The position numbers and the translations under genes were made by a program. A stretch of 64,000 nucleotides of DNA from an uncultured Clostridia bacterium (lineage in GTDB: Bacteria; Bacillota; Clostridia; Christensenellales; Borkfalkiaceae), in contig CAKNLK010000007.1 of the NCBI GenBank assembly GCA_930989535.1, forward strand, positions 39,581 through 103,580, read 5' to 3'. Position 1 is the first letter of the stretch. Each line of letters begins with the position of its first letter. Under the pieces are notes generated by a model, which had not been told where the DNA came from, ran no database searches, and was given only the letters and a program-made list of their open reading frames with translations. Below, in pieces: positions 29,262 through 38,071 of this stretch.

Positions 29262-30377
29262 CTAAATCTTCAGCGATTTGATGCGGTCGGTATAATATTG
29301 CACGAGCTCCCACTTCGTTCCGGGCATCAGCCTGTGGTCGGGGCAGGGAACGAAACCGCCCAGCTCGATGAGCGGCTTGATGCGCTCGATTTCCGCGTCG
29401 ACCGCCGCTTTGTCCTCGCGCAGCACCCTCTTATCCATGCCGCCGACGCCCAACATGCCCTTGCCGAACTTTTTGCGCGCCGCGGCGAACTGGTCGCCCC
29501 ACGTGCCCACTTCGATGGGGAACATCGTATTGACGCCGTTTTCGTACCAAATAGGGAGAAGTTTGTCCGTGACGCCGTCGCAGTCGAGGCTTATGATGTC
29601 GATGCCGTAGGAGCGCACGAGGTCGGTGATGCGCTTGTAATGCGCGGCGCAGAGGTCTTCGAACATCATCGGGGAGAGCAGCGGCCCGTTCTTGAAGCAG
29701 ATATCCTCCCAGAAGTGTGCAAAATCAAATTTCGCGCCCGTCTCCAATACCGCTTTCGCGCACTGGTACTGCATATCCGCCCAGGTATCGACGATTTCGT
29801 GCATCAAATCGTAGTCGTCGCAGAGCATGTAGCTCATGCCGACCACCGAAAGCATGTTGCGGACGCTGCCCAATACGCTGCCCAGATGCAGGCCGACGGG
29901 ATAATCGCGCTCGGTATCGTTGAACTTTTTGAAAAATTCGACGTCCACGCGATCGGGGGTGAACTGCATCTTCGGCTTGTACAGCTCCTCGAACGCCTTG
30001 CGGTCTTTGAGCTGGTAATCGTCCTCCGCGGGAATCGAGCCCGCACCCGGACGAACGCGCTCAATCAACCCTTCCGGGTTTTGGACGCGGATGAATCCGT
30101 CGGGCAAAACTTCCAGCTCTTTATATTCGAACGGGGGATTGAGCCCGTTGTTCGCGCAGACCGTGCAATACCAGTTGTGATCCCAGCCGAGCATTTTATC
30201 CAATTCTCTGTCCTTATCCGAGCCGTCCCAATTGTTTTCGGCAAGCTCGCGGGAAATGTGCCCCTGCTCCGCCCATTCCTGCAAAAGCTCCTGCCAATAG
30301 CCGAAATGCACGGCGGGAAGCCTGTCCACCGGCTTGTAGTGCAGGATATCCAGCGCGCGCGTTTTATTCTTCGTCAT
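29262..30377 (-). CDS. Uroporphyrinogen decarboxylase-like protein (second homologue)
   Basis: This is a 371-residue UroD-fold protein (TKNKTRALDILHYKPVDRLPAVHFGYW; VGLHLGSVLGSVRNM; DIISLDCDGVTDKLLPIW; GGMDKRVLREDKAAVD). Compared with haem-pathway UroD it lacks the usual N-terminal Arg-rich active-site loop. It looks like the expanded methyltransferase-type subfamily of gut Clostridia, an inference from overall character. It is clearly different in sequence from the homologue at 20832. It stands alone between spoVAE and the str operon, with a TATAAT at about 30431-30436 (minus) but a poor -35. Confidence 0.83.
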   Translation of the reverse strand: MTKNKTRALDILHYKPVDRLPAVHFGYWQELLQEWAEQGHISRELAENNWDGSDKDRELDKMLGWDHNWYCTVCANNGLNPPFEYKELEVLPDGFIRVQNPEGLIERVRPGAGSIPAEDDYQLKDRKAFEELYKPKMQFTPDRVDVEFFKKFNDTERDYPVGLHLGSVLGSVRNMLSVVGMSYMLCDDYDLMHEIVDTWADMQYQCAKAVLETGAKFDFAHFWEDICFKNGPLLSPMMFEDLCAAHYKRITDLVRSYGIDIISLDCDGVTDKLLPIWYENGVNTMFPIEVGTWGDQFAAARKKFGKGMLGVGGMDKRVLREDKAAVDAEIERIKPLIELGGFVPCPDHRLMPGTKWELVQYYTDRIKSLKI

Positions 30378-30510
30378 ACTTTCCTCCCGGGCGCCCCCCG
30401 CGGGAACGCCTATCTGAAACTTAATACCTTTATTATATCACACTCCCCCTTCAAAAAACAGGTAATAATTTGCAAATTTCTGCTCTGTTTTTGCTTTTTT
30501 TTTGCGTCTT

Positions 30511-30891
30511 TCAGTTTTTCTTGCTGTGCGGCCGGAAGATGAGCGCGAACACGAATGCGAAGATGACCGCCGCCGTGACGCCCGCGCTCGCCGCGGACAG
30601 CGCGCCCGTAATTGCGCCGAAAATGCCGCGCTCGGCGCCGCGCATCGCTCCGCGCGCCAGCAGATAGCCGAACCCCGAGATGGGCACGGTCGCGCCCGCT
30701 CCGGCGAAATCGACGAGATATTGGTACACCCCCAGCCCCTCGAGCGCCACGCCCGCGAGCATGAAGAATACGAGAATCCTGCCCGACGTGAGCTTTGTGA
30801 AATTGATTACAATCTGCGCGATGAGGCAAATCGTTCCGCCGACGGCAAACGCCTTGGCGAACATCAGCAGCAAATCGAAATATTTTTCCAT
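30511..30891 (-). CDS. spoVAE: Stage V sporulation protein AE
   Basis: SpoVAE is part of the SpoVA channel that moves dipicolinic acid into the forespore and out at germination. This 126-residue membrane protein shows FAVGGTICLIAQIVIN, GVALEGLGVYQYLVDFAGAGATVPISGFGYLLARGA and a last membrane segment ending RPHSKKN. The start MEKYFDLL at 30891 overlaps the spoVAD end by a few bases of context, with the TGA only two bases away, so translation is coupled. The usual first gene, spoVAC, is not here but at 52 kb. Confidence 0.92.
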   Translation of the reverse strand: MEKYFDLLLMFAKAFAVGGTICLIAQIVINFTKLTSGRILVFFMLAGVALEGLGVYQYLVDFAGAGATVPISGFGYLLARGAMRGAERGIFGAITGALSAASAGVTAAVIFAFVFALIFRPHSKKN

Positions 30892-30893
30892 CG

Positions 30894-31907
30894 TCAAGCC
30901 TCCCCCGCCGTATCCGCCTCGATCGCGACGGCGTGCGCGATGCACGGAATCGTATCCCCCTGCCCCGACGAGACGGTGGACAGCAGCGCACCCGTGGCGA
31001 CAAACAGAATCCGCTTGAGTTCGCCCCGCTTCATTTTGTCGTAGATGTACGAATTGAGCACGACGGCGCTGCAGCCCGCGCCGCTGCCGCCCTGAAATTC
31101 GTCCTCAATCACTTTATAGACGATTTCGCCGCAGTCGACGTGGTTGGGAAAGATGTCCTGCCCCTTTTCCCACACGAGGTCTTTGACGATGCGGCTGCCC
31201 AGCGCGCCCAAGTCGCCGGTGAGGATGAGGTCGTAATAGCCCGGCTCGCGCCCCGTATCCTTCAGATGGGTGAGAATGGTATCCGCCGCGGCGGGCGCCA
31301 TCGCCGCGCCCATGTTGTTCACGTCGGAAACGCCGTAATCGATGACGCGCCCCACCGTGCCGCAGGTAATCGCCGGGCCGCCGCCCTTGCGCGAAATGAT
31401 TGCGCTGCCCGCGCCCGTGACCGTCCACTGCGACTGCGGCGGGCGGGTGGTGCCCAGCTCCAACGGGTAGCGGTACTGCCGCTCCGCCGAGGAAAAGTGG
31501 CTGCCCGTCGCCGCGACGACGTTTTCGGCGTACCCGCCGTCGGTGAGAACCGCGCCCAGCAAAAGCCCCTCGCTCATCGTGGAGCAGGCGCTGTAGATAC
31601 CCAAAAAGGGCATGCCCGTTTCCCGCGCGGTGAAGCTCGCCGAGATAATCTGGTTGAGCAAATCGCCCGCCAGAATGGCGTCCACCTCGTGCTGGGTGAT
31701 ATCCGCCTTTTCGATGCTCCGCTCAACCGCCGCCAAAAACATCTTGCGCTCCGCGCGCTCGAACGTGCTTTCGCCGTACATGTCGTCGGAGAGGGGCAAA
31801 TCGACGTATCCGCCCACGATGCCCGCGCACTCCTTCGGCCCCGCGACCGTCGCCGTTGCGACAATCTTCGGCCGATTTTCAAAAAATACCGTATGCCCGC
31901 GCTGCAT
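30894..31907 (-). CDS. spoVAD: Stage V sporulation protein AD
   Basis: SpoVAD is the thiolase-fold, DPA-binding subunit of the SpoVA complex at the spore inner membrane. This copy has 337 residues. Family phrases are VFFENRPKIVATATVAGPKE, DDMYGESTFERAERKM, LLNQIISASFTARE, GIYSACSTMSEGLLLG and GAGCSAVVLNSYIYDKM. The start MQRGHTVFFENRP at 31907 follows AGAGGCGG. Upstream, GCATA and a CAAACTG 17 bases later loosely resemble a forespore sigma-G promoter (weak evidence). Confidence 0.94.
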   Translation of the reverse strand: MQRGHTVFFENRPKIVATATVAGPKECAGIVGGYVDLPLSDDMYGESTFERAERKMFLAAVERSIEKADITQHEVDAILAGDLLNQIISASFTARETGMPFLGIYSACSTMSEGLLLGAVLTDGGYAENVVAATGSHFSSAERQYRYPLELGTTRPPQSQWTVTGAGSAIISRKGGGPAITCGTVGRVIDYGVSDVNNMGAAMAPAAADTILTHLKDTGREPGYYDLILTGDLGALGSRIVKDLVWEKGQDIFPNHVDCGEIVYKVIEDEFQGGSGAGCSAVVLNSYIYDKMKRGELKRILFVATGALLSTVSSGQGDTIPCIAHAVAIEADTAGEA

Positions 31908-32002
31908 AAAAACCGCCTCTTGCAGAAATTTCCGCGTTAACAGTTTGTTCCGCGCCGACCGTTTTATGCGGATTCCGGAAAAATTTGGCCGCCAAAGAAA
32001 AA

Positions 32003-32043
32003 CGAGAGGGCACCCCGCGCATTGCCGCGGCCGCACCCTCTCG
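32003..32043 (-). terminator. Terminator after the LysR gene
   Basis: Minus strand: arms CGAGAGGG and CCCTCTCG (32036-32043 with 32003-32010) around a GC-rich inner hairpin, then TTTTTCTTT. Confidence 0.85.
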
Positions 32044-32077
32044 CAACGAAAAATTCAAACCGTAGGAGAAAAATCAT

Positions 32078-32968
32078 TCAATTGTCGTTGAACATCTTAA
32101 AAAATTCCTTGCACGCGAAGGAGACGGGCTGGCCCTTGGGGAAGGCGATGCCGACCGAGCGGGCGGGCAGCTGCGGCTCCGTTTTGATTTCGAACAGCGT
32201 TTTGTCCTCGCCCAGCTCGCGGCGGACGTATTCCTTGGGAACGCACGCGATGCCCACGCCGTTTTTGGCGAGCTGAATCATCAGTTCGAGGCTGCCGCAC
32301 TCGATTTCGGGGTGCAGGTGCACGCCGATGGAGTGGGAAAACTGGATAATCGCCTTGCGCGTGACGGTGTTCGTATCCAGCATCAGGAGCGGATAATCGT
32401 GCATGGATTTGAGGGGCTGCACCCCCTCGGCGAGCGTTTTGAACCGCTCGTTCGCGACGAACGTATCGTGCAGGGGCATGACGACGCTCGTGAGCGTGAA
32501 ATCCTTGTCGTCGATGGGGAGGTTGACAAAGGCAATGTCGCACTTGTTGTTCTTCAAAAGCTCAATCGTTTCGGTGGTGATGCAGTTGATGAGGTTGAGC
32601 TTGACGTCGGGATATTTCTCGTGATACTCGGCAATCTTGTCGATGAGCACATACGAAAAGATGGTGTCCGACGCGCTGATGCGGATGGTGCCCGTGGCGG
32701 TGGAGTTGATCTCCTTGAGTTTGTTTTCCGCCATGTCCAGCTCCGCGAGCGCCTTTTCGACGATGCCGAAAATCTGCTTGCCCCCCTGCTCCGAAAGCTC
32801 CATGCCGCGGTGGGTGCGGTTGAACAGGGGCGTGCCGAGCTGGCTTTCCAGCTGTTTGATAGCCTGAGAAACCGCCGGCTGGCTTATGAACAGCTCGTCC
32901 GCCGCCCGCGTGAGGCTGCCGCACTTGGCGACCGTGTAGAATACCCTGTAAAGTTCGAGATTGACCAT
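32078..32968 (-). CDS. LysR family transcriptional regulator
   Basis: This is a 296-residue LysR regulator. The winged HTH is at the N-terminus (YRVFYTVAKCGSLTRAADELFISQPAVSQAIKQLE, GTPLFNRTHRGMELSEQG). The effector-binding domain contains ISASDTIFSYVLIDKI and IAFVNLPIDDKDF and ends KEFFKMFNDN. GGAGGG precedes the start. It follows mnmE by 49 bases in the same direction and may share its promoter. There is no divergent partner gene, so the target is unknown. The HTH spacing and full length suggest it is functional. Confidence 0.93.
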   Translation of the reverse strand: MVNLELYRVFYTVAKCGSLTRAADELFISQPAVSQAIKQLESQLGTPLFNRTHRGMELSEQGGKQIFGIVEKALAELDMAENKLKEINSTATGTIRISASDTIFSYVLIDKIAEYHEKYPDVKLNLINCITTETIELLKNNKCDIAFVNLPIDDKDFTLTSVVMPLHDTFVANERFKTLAEGVQPLKSMHDYPLLMLDTNTVTRKAIIQFSHSIGVHLHPEIECGSLELMIQLAKNGVGIACVPKEYVRRELGEDKTLFEIKTEPQLPARSVGIAFPKGQPVSFACKEFFKMFNDN

Positions 32969-33017
32969 CTGCCCTCCTTTGCGCGCCGCTGCCCGCAGAT
33001 ACTTTTTATTTGCCGGC

Positions 33018-34361
33018 TTATTTGCCGACGCAGAATTTTGCGAAAATTTCGTCGATAATCGCTTCGTTCGCCGTTTCGCCGCTGATTTCGCCGAGCGCTT
33101 CCCACGCCCCTTTCAAGTGTATCCCCAACAAATCGAGCGGAACGCGGCCGCACAATTCCAATGCCTGCCGCATTTCCCCTTCCGCGCGGGAAAGGGCGTT
33201 GTAGTGCCGCTCCTCGATGAGGAACTGCGCGTCCGAATCGTACCCTTCCATGCACAATTCGAACATCTTTTCGCGCAAAAGCGGGATATTTTCGCCCGTC
33301 TTTGCCGAAACGCGGATGTCCGCGGGCACAGGCTCCCCGCCGCCGTCGGCGATATCCGTTTTATTGTATACGGTCAGGCGTTTTTTGTCTGATACCGCCG
33401 CATACACCGCCTCGTCCTCCGCAGTAAAGGGCGCGGACGAATCCAGAATAAACAGCACCAAATCGGCGCCCTCGATGAGCGAGCGCGCGCGGCCGATGCC
33501 GATGCTCTCCACCTCGCCCGCGTTCTCGCGGATGCCGGCCGTGTCGTACAGATTAAAGCGCACGCCGCCGATTTCGACGGTGCCCTCCACCACGTCGCGC
33601 GTTGTTCCCGCGACGGAGGAGACGATGGCCTTATCCGCGCCGAGCAGAGCGTTTAAAACGGAACTTTTTCCCGTATTCGGCCGCCCCGCCAGCACGACGG
33701 ACACCCCCTCCTTGATTTTCCTGCCCACCCCGTAGGTGGCGGACAGTGCGGCGAGCTCGGCGGCAATATGGTCGATTTTTTCGCGCACGTCCTTCAAATC
33801 TGTGTGTTCGATGTCCTCCTCGGGGAAATCGATGTCCGCGTCGATGCCAGCCAGAATCTCCGTCAGCGCATCCTGCAGAGCGCGCACTTTGCCCGTGAGC
33901 CGCTCGGAATACAGCATATAGCCCGCGCGCACCTGCGCGTCGCTTTCGCCGTTAATCATATCGACCAAGCCCTCCGCCGAGGCGAGGGAGAGTTTTCCGT
34001 TTAAAAAGGCGCGCTTTGTAAATTCGCCCCGCTCCGCGAGCCGTGCGCCGAGGGAGACCGCCCGCTTTAAGATGCCGCGGGTAATCGCCGTGCCGCCGTG
34101 GCAGTGAAATTCGACGACGTCCTCCCCCGTAAAGCTGTGCGGCGCCCTGAAATACACGCACATGCCGAAATCGCGGAAAGCCCCGCAGTCGGCGGAGCCG
34201 GGGTACATGCGGTACGGCTGAAAATCGCACACCGCCGTTTTTCCCGCCGGCTCAAACATATTTTCCGCGATTTCCAGCGCGCCCGCGCCGCTCAGGCGGA
34301 CGACGGCGACTCCGCCCCTGCCGGGCGGCGTGGAAACGGCGGCGATTATATCGCTTACCAT
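33018..34361 (-). CDS. mnmE: tRNA uridine-5-carboxymethylaminomethyl modification GTPase MnmE
   Basis: MnmE acts with MnmG to modify U34 of tRNAs. This copy has 447 residues. The N-terminal folate-binding domain (IIAAVSTPPGRGGVAVVRLSG, FTGEDVVEFHCHGG) is followed by a helical domain with an inserted G domain: GRPNTGKSSVLNAL, GTTRDVVEG, DTAGIRE and NKTDIADG. It ends in the catalytic CVGK motif. The start at 34361 has AGGAG nine bases upstream. It has its own promoter and is not joined to mnmG here. Confidence 0.97.
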   Translation of the reverse strand: MVSDIIAAVSTPPGRGGVAVVRLSGAGALEIAENMFEPAGKTAVCDFQPYRMYPGSADCGAFRDFGMCVYFRAPHSFTGEDVVEFHCHGGTAITRGILKRAVSLGARLAERGEFTKRAFLNGKLSLASAEGLVDMINGESDAQVRAGYMLYSERLTGKVRALQDALTEILAGIDADIDFPEEDIEHTDLKDVREKIDHIAAELAALSATYGVGRKIKEGVSVVLAGRPNTGKSSVLNALLGADKAIVSSVAGTTRDVVEGTVEIGGVRFNLYDTAGIRENAGEVESIGIGRARSLIEGADLVLFILDSSAPFTAEDEAVYAAVSDKKRLTVYNKTDIADGGGEPVPADIRVSAKTGENIPLLREKMFELCMEGYDSDAQFLIEERHYNALSRAEGEMRQALELCGRVPLDLLGIHLKGAWEALGEISGETANEAIIDEIFAKFCVGK

Positions 34362-34388
34362 GTCAATTTTGCTCCTGTTTTCTTCCAA

Positions 34389-34417
34389 ATTATAGCATAC
34401 GAACGGAATTTTGTCAA
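34389..34417 (-). promoter_or_regulatory. Sigma-A type promoter for mnmE
   Basis: Minus strand: TTGACA (34412-34417), 17 bases, TATAAT (34389-34394). Confidence 0.85.
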
Positions 34418-34477
34418 CGCCCGTAAACAGCCGCACAAAAAGCGCGCGGCTGCGCTATGCGCCGCCGCCTTAAAAAA

Positions 34478-35473
34478 TCAACTGTTTTTATTCTCGCCGG
34501 AATTGCCCTGCCCGTCGCCCGAATACTCGCCGAACGGATCGCCGCCCGACGCGTCGCCCCGGCCGTTTCCGCCGTTTTGGGACGGAGCGGCAGAATATTC
34601 GCCGAACGGGTCGTCCGGCTCCTTGGGCGCGCCCTGGCCGCCGTAGCCGTTTTGACCGTAAGGGTTCTGGCCGTACGGATTGCCGTACGGGTTGCCGCCG
34701 TAAGGGTTTTGATTATAAGGCCCTCCGTAGGGATTGCCGCCGTAGGGGCCGTAGGGGCCGTATTGCGCCTGCTGTGCGCGGCGCATGCGCTCCATGCGCT
34801 CCTGCATAAATTTGTCGTAGTCGACGGGGTTGCGGTTGCGGAACGCGAAGGCGAAAAAGCCCGTGATGACGGGGATAAAGGCGCACAGAACGACCATCCA
34901 GATATAGCTCGCGGGCGCGTAGGTTCGGAAGAACGCCATGCACAGGAACACGAACAATACAAGCCATACAAAATAGAAAATCGTTCCGAAAATACTGCAA
35001 ACATTCATCGCGTTAATCAGAGTCTGCGGCACAGCCGTCGAAAACTCCAGCGAAATCAAGACCTGATTCCCCTGCTCGACGACGCTGACCGTATACAGAT
35101 CGGGATTCGAATACAAAATCGATTCGGGGATATACTGCACGGCATAGGCAGCGCAAAGGAGAATTTCCGCAATCATCGCGAACAAACCCAAATGTTTGAT
35201 TTTGCCCCGCCCCATGCGCAGGCTGCCCGAAACTTCGCCCATCACAAAAGTACTTGCGAAAGGCACGAAGCCGAGCAGGCAAACCAGCGCGTTCTTGCCC
35301 TGCTTTTTCGCCATCGCATACAGGCCGATCCCCTTGAACGCGCAGATAACGACGTACACAGCCGCCGCAACCGTCCAGAGCACCCAGCCTTCCGCCCTGT
35401 TAAACCCGTAGATATACGCGTAACGCGGATCGCCGAATACCGCCATAAAGCTGTACAAAATAAATAATTCCAT
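34478..35473 (-). CDS. Membrane protein with Pro/Gly/Asn/Tyr-rich tail, unknown function
   Basis: This is a 331-residue protein with five or so membrane segments in the first 215 residues. A cytosolic-looking tail of about 100 residues is made of YGPYGG, GNPYG and GQNPYG repeats and ends with two copies of DPFGEYS. The membrane part includes an acidic extracytoplasmic loop (NPDLYTVSVVEQGNQVLISLEF). I do not recognise the family; low-complexity PYG tails occur on several Clostridia membrane proteins. It starts 24 bases after truA with GGAG upstream, so it is the last gene of the ecfA1-ecfA2-ecfT-truA operon. Confidence 0.75.
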   Translation of the reverse strand: MELFILYSFMAVFGDPRYAYIYGFNRAEGWVLWTVAAAVYVVICAFKGIGLYAMAKKQGKNALVCLLGFVPFASTFVMGEVSGSLRMGRGKIKHLGLFAMIAEILLCAAYAVQYIPESILYSNPDLYTVSVVEQGNQVLISLEFSTAVPQTLINAMNVCSIFGTIFYFVWLVLFVFLCMAFFRTYAPASYIWMVVLCAFIPVITGFFAFAFRNRNPVDYDKFMQERMERMRRAQQAQYGPYGPYGGNPYGGPYNQNPYGGNPYGNPYGQNPYGQNGYGGQGAPKEPDDPFGEYSAAPSQNGGNGRGDASGGDPFGEYSGDGQGNSGENKNS

Positions 35474-35497
35474 GCTTTTGTCTCCGAAAATTTTTCC

Positions 35498-36274
35498 TCA
35501 ACCGAAGAGAGGAAATCCGTACTCCGCCCGCAGGAGCGTGAGCCCCTTGGCGGGCATCGTTTTGCCCAAAAGTTCGCGGTTCCCCGTGCGCAGCGCCTCC
35601 TCCACCGCAGAGAGGGGGAGCTTCCCCGTGCCGCATTCGAGAATCGCGCCCGCCATGATGCGCACCATGTTGTATAAAAACCCGCCGCCGCACACTTCGA
35701 TGTGTACGCCGAGCACTCCTTCCGCATATTCGTCCGCCCAAGGCGCGGTTTCCACCGAATACACCGTGCGCACCGTCGTTTTGACCGACGAACCCGTCGA
35801 AGAGAACGCCGCAAAGTCGTGCTCGCCCTCCAACAGCCGCGCGCATTCGCCCATGCGCGCAAAGTCGGGGGATTCGCCGAAGCGCACCGCGTACCGCTCG
35901 AGGAGCGGGTTCTCCCGCCGCGAAAAGTAGACGGAATAGCGGTAGGTTTTTTTCTTTGCCGAGCGGCAGGCGTCGAACTCCTCGGGCGCGGCGGCGCTTT
36001 CGAGCACGCGCACGTCGGGCGGGAGCTTCGCGTTCAGCGCGTCGGCGATTCGCCCGGGCGAAATTTTGATTTCGTCCGCGAGGGCAAAGTTGCAAACCTG
36101 CCCCGCCGCGTGCACGCCCGCGTCCGTCCGGCCGCTGCCCGTAACGCGCGAAAAGCTGCCGAACGATTCCCCGATGGCGCGCTCCAGCTCGCCCTGCACG
36201 GTGCGGCCGTTCGCCTGCACCTGCCAGCCGGAAAAATTTGTGCCGTCATAGGCGACCAAAAGCACCGTATTCAT
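35498..36274 (-). CDS. truA: tRNA pseudouridine synthase A
   Basis: TruA makes pseudouridine at positions 38-40 of the tRNA anticodon arm. This copy has 258 residues and starts NTVLLVAYDGTNFSGWQ. The catalytic aspartate is in GSGRTDAGVHAAGQ. Further marks are KKKTYRYSVYFSRRENP and FLYNMVRIMAG near the C-terminus. It lies 59 bases after ecfT; ecfA1-ecfA2-ecfT-truA is the classic Firmicutes order. Confidence 0.96.
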   Translation of the reverse strand: MNTVLLVAYDGTNFSGWQVQANGRTVQGELERAIGESFGSFSRVTGSGRTDAGVHAAGQVCNFALADEIKISPGRIADALNAKLPPDVRVLESAAAPEEFDACRSAKKKTYRYSVYFSRRENPLLERYAVRFGESPDFARMGECARLLEGEHDFAAFSSTGSSVKTTVRTVYSVETAPWADEYAEGVLGVHIEVCGGGFLYNMVRIMAGAILECGTGKLPLSAVEEALRTGNRELLGKTMPAKGLTLLRAEYGFPLFG

Positions 36275-36333
36275 TGGTTATTGTACCCATTTTCTGCAAA
36301 CGTACGCATTTTTTTGAACATTTTGCCCTCCGC

Positions 36334-37176
36334 TCACAAAAAATAGTAGAGTATATCGAATTTTCCGCCGAGGTAGATATTCAGGAGCACCACACCCGTA
36401 ATCAGCGCCGCGACGACGAACGTCGCCGCGAGGTCGCGCCAGGTAAAGGTGAGTTTTTTGTACTTCGTTCTCCCCTTGGCGCCGCTGTAACAGCGGGCGT
36501 CCATCGCGTCGCCCAGCTCCTCCGCGCGGCGGAACGCCGACACGAGCAGCGGGATGAGCACGGGGATCATCGCCTTGGCGCGCTTGAACAGCCCGCCCGT
36601 CTCGAAGTCTGCCCCGCGCGCCTTCTGCGCCGCGATGATGCGGTTGGTTTCGTCCATCAGCGTGGGGATGAAGCGGAGCGCGATGCTCATGATGAGCGCC
36701 AGCTCGTGCACGGGGAATTTGATATATTTGAGGGGTTTTAACAGGCTTTCGATGCCGTCGGTGAGTTCGACGGGCGCCGTGGTCAGCGTGAGGATGGAGG
36801 TACCCATGACGAGCAAAAACAGCCGCAGCGCCAGAAAAATCATGTTGATGACGGACTCCCACGACAGGGACAGGATGCCCCACTGCCAGATGAGGTGCAC
36901 GTTTTCGGTGGAATAGAAAAACAGATTCAATATCGCCGTAAAGACGATGAGGAACAAAATCATCTTGACCGAGCGGAGCACGCTGCCGAAGGGCACGCGC
37001 GAGAAGAGCACCGCGACAATCAGAAACAGGACGACCGCCGCAAGGCCGTAAAAATTGTTCGCCAGAAAAATCGCCACGATATAGGCTATCATCAACACGA
37101 TTTTCGCGCGCGGATCCATGCGGTGGACGAAGGATTTTTGCGGGTAGTACTGCCCGAAGATTACGTCATTGAGCAT
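36334..37176 (-). CDS. ecfT: Energy-coupling factor transporter transmembrane protein
   Basis: EcfT is the membrane scaffold that links the two ATPases to exchangeable vitamin- or metal-binding S components. This copy has 280 residues and starts MLNDVIFGQYYPQKSFVHRM, with HRMDPRAKI as a usual N-terminal motif. Membrane helices and the coupling-helix motifs (ARGADFETGG, SAFRRAEELGDAMDARCYSG) are present. The start at 37176 has AAGGAGGG upstream and overlaps the ecfA2 end by 11 bases. No S-component gene lies in the window, fitting a shared group II ECF module. Confidence 0.95.
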   Translation of the reverse strand: MLNDVIFGQYYPQKSFVHRMDPRAKIVLMIAYIVAIFLANNFYGLAAVVLFLIVAVLFSRVPFGSVLRSVKMILFLIVFTAILNLFFYSTENVHLIWQWGILSLSWESVINMIFLALRLFLLVMGTSILTLTTAPVELTDGIESLLKPLKYIKFPVHELALIMSIALRFIPTLMDETNRIIAAQKARGADFETGGLFKRAKAMIPVLIPLLVSAFRRAEELGDAMDARCYSGAKGRTKYKKLTFTWRDLAATFVVAALITGVVLLNIYLGGKFDILYYFL

Positions 37177-38071
37177 CGCCGCCCTCCTTGCCCGCCTTCC
37201 CTTCCGCGTACAGCGCAAGCACCTTTTCGGCGAAGTCGTCGCAGGTGAAGTCGGTATCGATTCGGATGCCCCGTTCCTTTAAAAGCATGGCACAGCGGGC
37301 GGTCGTGGGCACGTCCAGCCCCAGCGAAAGGAGCTCCTCGCCGCGGCGGAAAATTTCCGCAGGCTTGCCCTCCATGACCACCTTCCCCTCCGAAAAGACG
37401 GCGGCGCGGGTGCAGTTTTCGGCGATTTCGTCCATGTCGTGCGACACGATGACGATTGTCTTGCACCACCCGCCGTGAATGGAATGCAAAAGCTCCATCA
37501 ATTCTTGTTTCCCGAGCGGGTCGAGGCCGGCCGCGGGCTCGTCGAGGATGAGGATTTCGGGCTTGGTGACGATGACGCCCGCGATGGCGACGCGCCGCTT
37601 CTGCCCGCCCGAAAGCTCGAAGGGAGAACAGTCTTTGACGGCGGCGTAGTTCAGCCCCACCGTTTCCAGCGCCTCCTTGACGTGCGCGGCAATCTCCTTT
37701 TCGTCCTTGATATCCCTGCGGAAATTTTTCAGGCCGAACGCCACGTCCTTTTCCACCGTTTCGGCGAACAGCTGGTACTCAGGGTACTGAAAGACCATGC
37801 CGACCTTGGAACGAAGTTCCAGAAAGTTGCACTTTTTATCCGCGAGGTCGTAGCCGGCATCGCCGATGCCGCCGATGCGCAGCTCCCCGCCCGTCACCTT
37901 GATGAGGGCGTTCAGATGCTGGACAAAGGTCGATTTTCCGCTGCCCGTGTGCCCGATGATGCCGAAAAATTCGCCCTCTTCGATGGTCAAATCCACCCCT
38001 TTGAGCGCCTGCGAGGGAAAGGGAGATTTGGGATTGTAAGTATAGGTCAGCCCTTTTGCAACGATGCGCAT
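37166..38071 (-). CDS. ecfA2: Energy-coupling factor transporter ATP-binding protein EcfA2
   Basis: This is a 301-residue ABC ATPase: Walker A GHTGSGKST, Q-loop VGMVFQYPEYQLF, signature LSGGQKRRVAIAG, Walker B ILILDEPAAGLD and H-loop VSHDMDE. It forms a heterodimer with EcfA1 under EcfT. Its start lies inside the last 25 bases of ecfA1 (overlap), and its stop overlaps ecfT, so all three are coupled. Confidence 0.95.
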   Translation of the reverse strand: MRIVAKGLTYTYNPKSPFPSQALKGVDLTIEEGEFFGIIGHTGSGKSTFVQHLNALIKVTGGELRIGGIGDAGYDLADKKCNFLELRSKVGMVFQYPEYQLFAETVEKDVAFGLKNFRRDIKDEKEIAAHVKEALETVGLNYAAVKDCSPFELSGGQKRRVAIAGVIVTKPEILILDEPAAGLDPLGKQELMELLHSIHGGWCKTIVIVSHDMDEIAENCTRAAVFSEGKVVMEGKPAEIFRRGEELLSLGLDVPTTARCAMLLKERGIRIDTDFTCDDFAEKVLALYAEGKAGKEGGDAQ